From an uncultured Terriglobus sp. (lineage in GTDB: Bacteria > Acidobacteriota > Terriglobia > Terriglobales > Acidobacteriaceae): DNA of 25,207 nucleotides. The notes under the pieces were generated by a model. That model did not search any database, was not told the origin of the DNA, and saw only the letters and a program-made list of their open reading frames with translations. The position numbers and the translations under genes are program-made. The stretch spans positions 1,741 to 26,947 of the forward strand of contig CALMRM010000205.1 in the NCBI GenBank assembly GCA_937871605.1, written 5' to 3'. Positions 7,694-15,322 of this stretch are shown here, in pieces (the stretch's first letter is position 1; every line of letters begins with the position of its first letter).

Positions 7694-9025
7694 ATGACCC
7701 GAACACGGCGTCTTCTCATGGGTGCAGCAGCAACCGTGTTGGGCAAAGGAGCAGTGCTCCTGTCGAGTGTTGCTTCCATTCCGATCATGGCGCAGTATTT
7801 GGGCGCGGAGCAATTTGGCGTTTGGATGACGATCTCCACAGCCGTTTCCATGCTGCTGGTCCTGGACCTTGGCATTGCGAATGCTCTCGTCAACTTTGTG
7901 TCCGAGGCGTATGCAAACGACGACCGCGAGCACGCCAGCACCTACAGCACGACGGCATTCGCCGTCATGGTTGTGGTTGCCTGCTTGTTTGGTGCCTTGG
8001 CGTATGGCCTGTGGCCACACATACAGTGGTTCAGCCTGCTCCATCTGAAGTCCGCTGCTGAAGTGCCGATCGTTAGCCATGCCTGGGCCGCGGCCGTTGC
8101 AGTGTTTCTCTTTGGCATGCCTGCGGGGCTTGCGCTCAAAATCCTGGGTGGCTACCAGGAGCTCCGATCCGCCAACCTCTTTACCTCCGCGGGCAGTGTG
8201 TCCAGCCTGGTTCTGATATTTCTCCTGGTCAAGCACCATGCCGGGCTCACCACGCTTGTTGCAGCCTCATTCGGGGCGCTGGTGGGAGCCAATCTGCTGT
8301 GTCTCCTTTGGCTCTGGTACGTCCACAAGCCCTGGTTGTTGCCCAAAGTCGCGCACCTCAGCCGGAGTGCAGCACAGCGCATGCTGCAGTCGGGCGGCAG
8401 CTTCTTTGTTCTGCAGATCGCTGCGTTGCTCGCATTCAACAGTGCCAACCTGATTGTGACGCATTACCTTGGTCCTGTTGAAGTGGCGTCCTACAGCGTC
8501 GCTTGGCGGCTCACGAGCTTTGCCGCCGTTGGGCAATCCGTCATCACGCCCGCGCTTTGGCCCGCCTACGCTGAAGCATTTGCCCGCAGCGACATCGCGT
8601 GGGTGCGCCGCACCTTCTATCGCACCATGTGGGTGACGATGCTGGTCGCCGTTGCGTTCTGTTTGCTGTTCGGTTTGGCGGGCCGTTGGATCATCGCCCG
8701 CTGGGCCAGCCGCGCCGCCGTGCCCAGTGAACACCTGCTGCTGCTCATGTGTTCCTGGGTACTACTCAATACACTCATGAATAACACCTCCGTCATTCTT
8801 GTAGGCAAAGGCCAGATACAGATTCAGGCGTGGATCTCGATCGTAGCTGCCGTGTTGAACGTTGTGCTTTCCGTGCATTGGGTACAACGTGTTGGGGCCG
8901 CTGGAGCCATCCTGGGAACCATTGTGTCGTACCTGCTTGTAATTGTGTTGCCACAATTCTGGCAATGCTACCGGCTACTACACATGCCATCGCACGTGCG
9001 CGACCAACCGATGGCTTCTGCGTGA
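7694..9025 (+). CDS. Wzx-like polysaccharide flippase (MATE/MOP superfamily)
   Basis: The 443-residue protein has about twelve to fourteen hydrophobic helices. Its N-terminal segment, RRLLMGAAATVLGKGAVLL followed by ASIPIMAQYLGAEQFGVWM, is the hallmark opening of lipopolysaccharide/EPS flippases of the MOP exporter superfamily. A central segment (SGGSFFVLQIAALLAFNSANLIVTHYLGP as two adjoining parts) matches the second half-repeat start of the same family. It should move undecaprenyl-linked repeat units from the cytoplasmic to the periplasmic side. I chose ATG at 7694, since the longer in-frame extension from 7571 encodes a Ser/Arg-rich leader with no family resemblance. The ribosome site is weak. 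The gene is first in the plus-strand block and is followed after 48 bases by a methyltransferase. Confidence 0.85.
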   Translation: MTRTRRLLMGAAATVLGKGAVLLSSVASIPIMAQYLGAEQFGVWMTISTAVSMLLVLDLGIANALVNFVSEAYANDDREHASTYSTTAFAVMVVVACLFGALAYGLWPHIQWFSLLHLKSAAEVPIVSHAWAAAVAVFLFGMPAGLALKILGGYQELRSANLFTSAGSVSSLVLIFLLVKHHAGLTTLVAASFGALVGANLLCLLWLWYVHKPWLLPKVAHLSRSAAQRMLQSGGSFFVLQIAALLAFNSANLIVTHYLGPVEVASYSVAWRLTSFAAVGQSVITPALWPAYAEAFARSDIAWVRRTFYRTMWVTMLVAVAFCLLFGLAGRWIIARWASRAAVPSEHLLLLMCSWVLLNTLMNNTSVILVGKGQIQIQAWISIVAAVLNVVLSVHWVQRVGAAGAILGTIVSYLLVIVLPQFWQCYRLLHMPSHVRDQPMASA

Positions 9026-9073
9026 GCGCTTCTTTCGGCGCGTGGAGGGCATTGGCTGTGTCACCATAGCAGC

Positions 9074-9838
9074 ATGACAGACAGCGGCGCCAAGCCGGTC
9101 ATCGCACCTGAAGAGCCCGCCGACTCCGCTTACGGACAGTCCTACCTGGAGTGGAAAGGCTGGGAAGAGGCCAACTTCGCAAAAGCAGGCAGCCTGGAGA
9201 CGGCATACTTTGATGCTGAGCTGAAACGGTCTGGCTTCACAGCGACAGAGACGAGCAGGGTGCTCGAAATCGGATTCGGCAACGGCAGCTTCCTGGCATA
9301 CGCAAGAAACAAGAGCTGGAATACCGTTGGTACTGAGGTCAACGAATTTCTTGTCAGGATGGCAAAGGCTCGTGGCCTGACCGCAATCCACGCAGATGAG
9401 CTCGACACGTTAGAGAGTTCCTCGTTCGACCTCATTGTTGCGTTCGACGTGCTGGAGCATATTCCACCCAGCGGCTTATTAGCATTCGTGCAAGAGCTCG
9501 TAACGCTGTTACGACCCGGCGGCCTGCTGCTAGCCCGGTTTCCAAATGCGGACTCACCCTTCGGGTTGCTCAACCAGAACGGTGACATCACGCACCTGAC
9601 GGCGATCGGACTCGGGAAGGTACGATACCTGAATCGCGAACTTGAAACGAATCTGGTGTTTTTCGGAGGACAGGCAGTTCCTTTGCATGGCGGGAGCGTC
9701 ACCCGCTCGCTGCGGCGGATGCTGGGGCTGGCGCTGTTCAAGGTAGCGGACGCCTTCGTAAACAGGGTGTTTTTCTCGAACGATCACATTGCTTTCTGCT
9801 CCAGCAACGTGGTGATGGTTCTGCAGGTTCCTCGTTAG
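9074..9838 (+). CDS. Class I SAM-dependent methyltransferase
   Basis: The 254-residue product has the SAM motif VLEIGFGNGSF (63-73), an acidic strand end (VGTEVNE, about 84-90) and the post-motif FDLIVAFDVLEHI with LLRPGGLLLARFPN. The C-terminal part (SPFGLLNQNGDITHLTA, then LHGGSVTRSLRRML) is typical of methyltransferases found in polysaccharide clusters. It differs enough from the methyltransferase at 5235-5918 that the two are not recent duplicates. The ATG at 9074 is used, with no strong ribosome site. The stop lies 12 bases before the ATG of the following GT9 gene, implying co-translation. Likely substrate: a sugar of the local repeat unit (inferred). Confidence 0.83.
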   Translation: MTDSGAKPVIAPEEPADSAYGQSYLEWKGWEEANFAKAGSLETAYFDAELKRSGFTATETSRVLEIGFGNGSFLAYARNKSWNTVGTEVNEFLVRMAKARGLTAIHADELDTLESSSFDLIVAFDVLEHIPPSGLLAFVQELVTLLRPGGLLLARFPNADSPFGLLNQNGDITHLTAIGLGKVRYLNRELETNLVFFGGQAVPLHGGSVTRSLRRMLGLALFKVADAFVNRVFFSNDHIAFCSSNVVMVLQVPR

Positions 9839-9850
9839 TTGCTGGCACGT

Positions 9851-11143
9851 ATGCGTTACAAACAACGACTCAAAGTTTTCTATCGCAGAGCGATTCTGCC
9901 GGTTTTGCGCGGTGGTGTTACTCCGCTGTTTCGCCTCGTGGTCAAGCTGGCGGCAGGCACAGGTCTACTGGCAAAGACCCGTGCACGTGCCGGGGGTGGG
10001 CAGGAGCATTTCGCGATCGTTCACCTCTCCAACCATGTTGGCGACACGGTCATGCTGCTGCCCATGATTGAGGCACTGCGCTGCGCACACCCTGCGGCCA
10101 GGATCACGTGCATCGTGCAGGCGCCGATTGGGGCCCTTCTCCGCCTGGTGCCAAGCATTGACGCGGTGCACGAACTGGACATCGACCACGGTCAGACGGC
10201 GACGCTGCAGGATGAACTCAAGCGCATGCTGCAGATTTTGCGAGGCTTTTGGAAGGGCTTGCGTGGGACGCGCCCGACGGTCTGCATCATTCCGCGCTGG
10301 GGCTGCGGGTATCGCGACCTGATGCTGTCGTACGTGCTGCAAGCCCCCACGCGGATCGGCTTTGCCTCGAATGATTTCGACGAAACCCAGCCGCCCGCAG
10401 GCTACCGCGACACGCTGCTGACCTGTACGGTGCGAGGCGCACAGAGGATGACGGACCCGGCACGATTTCTCTACCTGGTGGAGCAAGCCGGCCTTGTGCC
10501 CCACACCGATCCCAGGGCAATCGACCTCCTACCCAATGCGTCCATGCGTCACATCGCAGCTACGGTGGAGTGGCCGGCGCTTGCCGCGCGCATAGGACTC
10601 GATCCGGATTGTCCGTTCGTCGTCGTGGCTCCCAGCGCCAGCGCTCCACAGCGCATGTGGCCCGTGGAACGCTGGGCCACCGTTGTCGATGAGCTCCACG
10701 GCAGCGGCTTTACGGTGGTCCTGCTTGCCGGCAAGGGTGACGCCAGCGTGGCAGGGGACCTGTATGGGCTGGTGCCCCCGGAACGCCGCAGCCAGACCGC
10801 ACTCGTGGCAGGCGTGACGAGCCTTGTGGAGTCGAGCAGCCTCATCGCTCATAGTCAGCTGTTCATGGGCAGCGACTCAGGTCCAGGGCACATTGCCGGT
10901 GCGCTCGGCATCCCGTGCGTGATCCTGTTTATTGCCGCGGAAGGTGCCGACCCCGATGGGCCCTCTGCGCCGGAACGCGTTCGCCCCATGGGCCAGCGCG
11001 TTATGTGGTGCCGCCCGGCTCAAACCCTTGCGCCCTGTGTTGGCTACTGCACGGCCAAAGCACCGCACTGCATCCTGCAGATTGCGCTAGAGCAGCCTCA
11101 GCGTGCCATGCAGCAGTTGCTTGGGGGCCTCCAGCCTGACTAG
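9851..11143 (+). CDS. Glycosyltransferase family 9 (heptosyltransferase-like)
   Basis: The 430-residue product is a GT-B enzyme of the GT9 family. The N-terminal nucleotide-fold motif is HLSNHVGDTVMLLPMIEAL, and the C-terminal donor-site motif is GSDSGPGHIAGALGIPCVILF. The tail contains cysteines (MWCRPAQTLAPCVGYC) as in the other GT9 protein of this locus. Residues 1-55 form a basic, hydrophobic leader (RRAILPVLRGGVTPLFRLVVKL) that may associate with the inner membrane. ATG at 9851 was chosen over a TTG four codons upstream that abuts the preceding stop. Donor and acceptor sugars are unknown. It shares the family but not close sequence identity with the GT9 gene at 4059-5198. Confidence 0.85.
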   Translation: MRYKQRLKVFYRRAILPVLRGGVTPLFRLVVKLAAGTGLLAKTRARAGGGQEHFAIVHLSNHVGDTVMLLPMIEALRCAHPAARITCIVQAPIGALLRLVPSIDAVHELDIDHGQTATLQDELKRMLQILRGFWKGLRGTRPTVCIIPRWGCGYRDLMLSYVLQAPTRIGFASNDFDETQPPAGYRDTLLTCTVRGAQRMTDPARFLYLVEQAGLVPHTDPRAIDLLPNASMRHIAATVEWPALAARIGLDPDCPFVVVAPSASAPQRMWPVERWATVVDELHGSGFTVVLLAGKGDASVAGDLYGLVPPERRSQTALVAGVTSLVESSSLIAHSQLFMGSDSGPGHIAGALGIPCVILFIAAEGADPDGPSAPERVRPMGQRVMWCRPAQTLAPCVGYCTAKAPHCILQIALEQPQRAMQQLLGGLQPD

Positions 11144-11156
11144 GCTGCGCTAGCCC

Positions 11157-11162
11157 TACAAT
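11157..11162 (+). promoter_or_regulatory. Possible -10 element (TACAAT)
   Basis: TACAAT matches five of six consensus bases and lies 33 bases ahead of the GTG start of the zinc-site methyltransferase. The best -35 candidate, CTGACT at 11136-11141, sits at a short 15-base spacing. An internal promoter in the plus-strand block is therefore possible but weak. Confidence 0.25.
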
Positions 11163-11195
11163 GAAGGCGCCGTCTTCTACCTAAATGGAGTCATT

Positions 11196-12074
11196 GTGTC
11201 TGACGCACTGCTGCAGCATGCTGTCGCAAAACTGGAGGCAGTGCGGGCTAACCCGATCGTTCCCTGCAAAGTCTGCAACGGTGAAGCGTCACCCTTCGAT
11301 ATCCTGGATTTCAACAAGTCCTGCGCTGCGAATCGCTATGTCCTTGGCTTTGTTGCCATCCCTGTCGTTTACCGCATCTGCGCTCGGTGTCAGTTCATCT
11401 TCACGGATTTCGGTGATGAGTTTAGCAGCACGGAGTGGGCGACCTATGTCTACAATGACCAATACATCCATGTCGATCCCGACTATCGAGAGGTGCGACC
11501 CCGCCACAATGCAGGCGAGATCAGCGCTCTACTGGCCGGGCGACGAAGGACAATACAAGGTCTGGACTATGGCGGAGGCAATGGACAAACGGCGGCACTG
11601 CTCCGTGCAGATGGTTGGGTATTCGACTCCTATGATCCTTACGGTGTGAGGGAAGTTTCACCGGAGCGTGTGGGGCATTACAACTTCTGTTCGGCTATTG
11701 AGGTCTTTGAGCATACGCCAGACCCAGTGGCTTCGCTTAGAGAGCTACTCGCCATGACAGACCCGGTAACCGTTCTCATCCTGCTGGGAACGAGTACGCA
11801 CGACCACCATGTTTCACCGTGTGACACGCGGCTGTCGTGGTGGTACGCCGCCCCAAGAAACGGGCACATCTCACTGTTTTCTCGGAAGGCGCTTGGCCTG
11901 TTGGCTGAACAGTTCAACCTGACGTATGTGTGTGGAAATGGTGGAACGTCGCACCTGATGGCCCGCGGCTACAGCCAGCGAACATTGACGGCACTGCTCC
12001 CGCGAAGCATCCTGTTACGACGCATGCAGTCTGCGTTGAGACTTCTGCTGGGGCGGCGTGAAGGACCTTGGTAG
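11196..12074 (+). CDS. SAM methyltransferase with N-terminal cysteine (zinc-type) motif
   Basis: The 292-residue product starts at GTG, with GGAG five bases upstream. Residues 24-27 (CKVC) and 62-65 (CARC) form two CxxC pairs around a further Cys43, like the putative zinc-binding domain at the front of sugar C-methyltransferases and related enzymes. A SAM domain follows: LDYGGGNG (123-130), then FDSYDPYG and CSAIEVFEHTPDPVASLREL. The late motif (LSWWYAAPRNGHISLFSRKAL) is the usual His-containing segment of this methyltransferase group. It lacks the extra C-terminal domain of TDP-sugar C-methyltransferases, so it is shorter than those. The substrate is unknown, though sugar methylation fits the context. 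It lies 52 bases after the GT9 gene. Confidence 0.82.
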   Translation: MSDALLQHAVAKLEAVRANPIVPCKVCNGEASPFDILDFNKSCAANRYVLGFVAIPVVYRICARCQFIFTDFGDEFSSTEWATYVYNDQYIHVDPDYREVRPRHNAGEISALLAGRRRTIQGLDYGGGNGQTAALLRADGWVFDSYDPYGVREVSPERVGHYNFCSAIEVFEHTPDPVASLRELLAMTDPVTVLILLGTSTHDHHVSPCDTRLSWWYAAPRNGHISLFSRKALGLLAEQFNLTYVCGNGGTSHLMARGYSQRTLTALLPRSILLRRMQSALRLLLGRREGPW

Positions 12075-12173
12075 GTGACTGTTCTGCGTAGGGTGCATGA
12101 GGGTGAGCCGTTAGAGGGGTTGCCAGCTTGCTCTTGGGCAGCGAATCTGTAATGCCCGTGGTGATGCTTGCGC

Positions 12174-12179
12174 TATGCT
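12174..12179 (+). promoter_or_regulatory. Possible -10 element (TATGCT) ahead of the Wzz gene
   Basis: TATGCT sits 60 bases before the GTG start of the Wzz-like gene, in a 165-bp gap. The same hexamer occurs ahead of the SLBB gene at 1222. No good -35 is visible. Confidence 0.2.
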
Positions 12180-12190
12180 CGAAGGGCGGG

Positions 12191-12216
12191 TTGCAGGCGT
12201 TGTGCACGCCCTGCAA
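12191..12216 (+). promoter_or_regulatory. Leader hairpin just upstream of the Wzz ribosome site
   Basis: TTGCAG (12191-12196) and GCGT (12197-12200) pair with ACGC (12206-12209) and CTGCAA (12211-12216), with one bulged C at 12210 and a five-base loop. This gives a ten-pair stem ending 11 bases before the AAGGA ribosome site at 12228. It could modulate translation. It lacks the U-tract of an intrinsic terminator. Confidence 0.35.
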
Positions 12217-12239
12217 AATCAGCCTTGAAGGAACAAAGG

Positions 12240-13457
12240 GTGCTCACAGAGGTTGAGAGACGCACCGGACCAGAGCTTGCCGTCCGGCCAGAGGATGAGA
12301 TTTCCTTGCTGGATCTGCTGATCGTTGTGGTCAGGCAGCGGCGGTTTCTCCTGAAGGTCGCGTCGGTCTTTGCCCTACTTGGCCTCGTGCTGGCGTTTGC
12401 CCTGCCGACCCGTTACACCGCGACCACGGCCATTCTGCCGCCCCAGCAGAGCAATTCTGCAGGTTCGGCCCTTATGTCGCAGCTTGGCTCCATGGCATCG
12501 TTGGCGGGCGGTGCAGGAGGAGCGTTAGGCGGCCTCAAGAATCCGAACGACATGCAGGTAGCCCTGCTCCAGAGCCGTACCGTGGAAGACGCGATGATCG
12601 ATCGCTTTCACCTGACAGAGCTTTACCGCGAGAAGTACGAGTCGGAGACCCGCAAGGTACTCGAGAAGCGCGTCGTTATCGAAAACGGCGCGAAAGACGG
12701 GCTGATCCGCATCAGTGTGACAGACAGCGACCCGCACCGCGCCGAGCAGATGGCAAACGGCTATGTGCAGGAGTTCAAGCGGTTGACAGGCGGCCTGGCT
12801 GTCACAGAAGCCTCGCAGCGCAGGCTCTTCTTTGAGCAGCAGCTGGCCGGTGCCAAGGACCAGCTGGCCACAGCGGAAGAGGCGCTGAAGCAAACAGAGC
12901 AGCAAACGGGTTTGGTGCAGCTGGATACCCAGGCGCGGGCCGTGATCAGCTCTGTGGCGCAGTTGCGCGCCCAGATTGCGGCCAAAGAGGTCCAGATCGG
13001 TGCCATACGCTCCTACGCCACGGACAACAACCCCGAACTGCAGGTTGCCCAACGGGAGCTCGAGGGGCTGCAAGCGCAGGAGCAGAAGTTAGGCGCATCG
13101 CCCGGCGAGGGCAACCTGCTGCCGATTCCGAAAGGCAACATGCAGCAGGCGGGACTGGAGTACGTCCGCAAGCTGCGCGACGTGAAGTACTACGAAACCA
13201 TCTTCGATCTGCTTGCACGGCAGTATGAAGTGGCCAAGGTGGATGAAGCTCGGCAGGGTGCTGCCATCCAGGTTGTCGACCGTGCCGTTATTCCCGACCG
13301 GCGCTCGTCACCTAAGCGGGCTTTGATTGTTGCTGGTGCCACTGTGTTGGGCTTGCTATTTGGTATGGCATGGTTGTTCAGCGTTAAGGCATGGCACCGG
13401 CTTGAGAACAACCCGGCAGAACGGTCCCGCTTGGAAGCCTTGAAGGCTGCCTTCTAA
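12240..13457 (+). CDS. Wzz-type polysaccharide chain-length regulator / co-polymerase
   Basis: I chose GTG at 12240 because AAGGA lies seven bases upstream and the protein then begins directly ahead of the Wzz domain (EDEISLLDLLIVVVRQRRFLL). The 405-residue product has a first membrane helix at about 39-55, a long periplasmic region predicted to be helical and coiled (QQLAGAKDQLATAEEALKQ and neighbours), and a second helix at about 362-380 after the PDRRSSPKRA motif that typically precedes TM2. This is the PCP/Wzz plan: it sits in the inner membrane with Wzy and sets polymer length. There is no C-terminal Walker-motif tyrosine kinase, and none is encoded nearby. Residues 83-105 are glycine/alanine-rich. 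Confidence 0.87.
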   Translation: MLTEVERRTGPELAVRPEDEISLLDLLIVVVRQRRFLLKVASVFALLGLVLAFALPTRYTATTAILPPQQSNSAGSALMSQLGSMASLAGGAGGALGGLKNPNDMQVALLQSRTVEDAMIDRFHLTELYREKYESETRKVLEKRVVIENGAKDGLIRISVTDSDPHRAEQMANGYVQEFKRLTGGLAVTEASQRRLFFEQQLAGAKDQLATAEEALKQTEQQTGLVQLDTQARAVISSVAQLRAQIAAKEVQIGAIRSYATDNNPELQVAQRELEGLQAQEQKLGASPGEGNLLPIPKGNMQQAGLEYVRKLRDVKYYETIFDLLARQYEVAKVDEARQGAAIQVVDRAVIPDRRSSPKRALIVAGATVLGLLFGMAWLFSVKAWHRLENNPAERSRLEALKAAF

Positions 13458-13743
13458 GCAGAATGCCACCGGAGCGTACTGCTGCAGAATAATCACAATT
13501 TTGTTCAATCAAATCCGTGTAGTGTGCCACCATACGGTCCGTGTGCAAGCGTGTCCATCGTGTGCGAAGCGGTTGCCGCTCAAGTTGACACACACGCCCA
13601 GATAAATGCAAGCTGTGACACATCGCAGTCATTTCGGAAGCGGCTGGGATGGGCATAGGAATGTTGCAGGTTGTGTACGCAATACGAAATAGCAGCTCAT
13701 CTATGTTTAACTGGTTCTAATTTCCCCGAGGTAGAGTGTTTCG
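13458..13743. other. 286-bp intergenic region before the radical SAM gene
   Basis: No gene is visible. The stretch is less GC-rich than its neighbours. It holds a small nested inverted repeat: AGCGG (13568-13572) with CCGCT (13576-13580), flanked by CGTGTG (13559-13564) and CACACG (13591-13596). A perfect TTGACA at 13585 has no -10 at the right distance. Its length suggests that the next gene may have its own promoter. Confidence 0.4.
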
Positions 13744-15273
13744 ATGCGAGTGTTGTTTCTAAACCCACCGTTCCACCCGCGCTTTTCGCGGGAGCAGCGC
13801 AGCCCTGCTGTGACCAAGAGCGGTACCCTGTACTACCCGAAGTGGCTGGCGACCGCAGCCGGCGTGGCGATCAAAGAGGGCCACGAGGTGGACCTGGTTG
13901 ATGCACCCGCGGCGAACTTTACGCTGCAGCACATTGTGGATCGGATCGAAGCCAAGAATATCGATGGAGTGGTGTGCGACACGTCCACCCCAAGCATCCT
14001 GAACGACGTCAGCGTGATCGAGGCATTGCGAGCGGCGCGCCCGGCACTGCACACGCTGCTGGTGGGTCGCCACGTCTCGGCGTTGCCGGTGGAAACGCTG
14101 CGCACGTCCTCTGCGCTGGAAGCTGTAGCGGTGCGCGAGTATGAGTACACCGTGCGAGATTGGCTGAGCGCAAAGGCGTGCGGTGCTGACCTGTCGGGTG
14201 TTGCGGGCCTGGTGTTTCGCCGCGCGACTGGCGAAATCATCACCAACGCGCCGCGCCCGGCCATTGAGAATCTGGACGAGCTGCCCTTTGTGAGCGAGGT
14301 GTATAAGCGCTTTTTACACACGCCGGACTACTTCTACGGTCACTCGCTTTGGCCGCTGGTGGTGTTCGACACGAGCCGCGGCTGCCCGTATCACTGCTCG
14401 TTCTGCGTGTACCCGCAGACGTTCAGCGGCCACCGCATGCGCTTCCGCTCTGTCGATAACGTGGCGGACGAGTTCGAGTATGTGGCCCGCGAGATGCCAG
14501 AGATCAAGACGGTCATGCTTGAGGACGACACCTTCATAGTCAGCAAGCCGCGTACGCTGGAGCTGGCCAATGAGCTGATCAAGCGCGGCAACAAGCTGCC
14601 GTTCGACGCGAACTGCCGTGCTGACGTGGGTGCCGATGTGGAGTTCCTCTCGGTGCTTCACAAGGCTGGCGCGCGTCTGTTCTGCGTGGGTTTTGAGAGC
14701 GGCGATGTAGACGTGATCAACGGCATGAAGAAGAACAACGACGACCGTCGCGATGCCAAGTACCACGAGGAAGCCCACAACTTTGTGCGTCGTTGCCAGG
14801 ATGCCGGCATCATGGTGCACGGCTGTTTCATGGTGGGCAACCTGAACGAAACGCCAGCCAGCATGGAGAAGACACTGGGCTTCGCCAAAAAGCTGCGGCC
14901 CGACACGGCGCAGTTCTTCCCGATCATGGTGTACCCCGGCACCCAGGCGTACAAGGATGCCAAGGAACGCAATTACATTCAGATCGAGGACTGGGGTGCG
15001 TGGCTGACCAAAGACGGCCTGCACAACTCGGTCGTGACGCTGCCCAACATCACGCATGACGAACTGGTGAGCTTTTGTGACCGTGCGCGCCGCAGCTTCT
15101 ACCTTGCGCCTGGCTACCTGGCGTACAAGGTGAAGCAGTCGTTGACGGACTACCGTGAGTTGCAGCGTAATCTGAAGGGCTTTATGACCTTGACGAAGTA
15201 CCTCGTCAAAGGCAGCGAACACGGCAAGGCAGCCGAGCCTGCTGCCGAAAAGCCCCAGGGTGTTGTGGCATAA
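13744..15273 (+). CDS. B12-binding-domain radical SAM protein
   Basis: The 509-residue protein begins with a cobalamin-binding-like Rossmann domain (MRVLFLNPPFHPRF, then GVAIKEGHEVDLVDAP and VVCDTSTPSI, to about residue 150). The radical SAM core follows. The cluster-binding motif CPYHCSFC places cysteines at 214, 218 and 221, and is followed by VMLEDDTF, FDANCRAD and FCVGFESGD strands of the TIM barrel. The layout is that of BchE/HpnJ-like enzymes, which make radical methylations, cyclisations or rearrangements in the cytoplasm. A His-x-Ser/Thr element (LVGRHVS, about 101-107) takes the place of the usual GxHxT. The substrate is not deducible. Position between Wzz and GT2 genes suggests sugar or lipid-carrier modification (inferred). 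The GT2 gene starts 49 bases downstream. Confidence 0.85.
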   Translation: MRVLFLNPPFHPRFSREQRSPAVTKSGTLYYPKWLATAAGVAIKEGHEVDLVDAPAANFTLQHIVDRIEAKNIDGVVCDTSTPSILNDVSVIEALRAARPALHTLLVGRHVSALPVETLRTSSALEAVAVREYEYTVRDWLSAKACGADLSGVAGLVFRRATGEIITNAPRPAIENLDELPFVSEVYKRFLHTPDYFYGHSLWPLVVFDTSRGCPYHCSFCVYPQTFSGHRMRFRSVDNVADEFEYVAREMPEIKTVMLEDDTFIVSKPRTLELANELIKRGNKLPFDANCRADVGADVEFLSVLHKAGARLFCVGFESGDVDVINGMKKNNDDRRDAKYHEEAHNFVRRCQDAGIMVHGCFMVGNLNETPASMEKTLGFAKKLRPDTAQFFPIMVYPGTQAYKDAKERNYIQIEDWGAWLTKDGLHNSVVTLPNITHDELVSFCDRARRSFYLAPGYLAYKVKQSLTDYRELQRNLKGFMTLTKYLVKGSEHGKAAEPAAEKPQGVVA

Positions 15274-15322
15274 CAGCCGCCGCCACAACCGTCACAACGC
15301 CGCAGCTGAAAGGCCGACATTG

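Noticed and set aside
13585..13613. Perfect TTGACA as a -35 for the radical SAM gene
   Set aside because: At 16-18 bases there is no -10-like hexamer (GCAAGC and shifts), and GATAAA is only 10 bases away.
14314..15288. Long open frame (324 codons) on the minus strand
   Set aside because: It lies wholly antisense to the radical SAM gene, whose motifs are unmistakable. Its His/Arg/Val-rich composition is typical of a shadow frame in GC-rich DNA.
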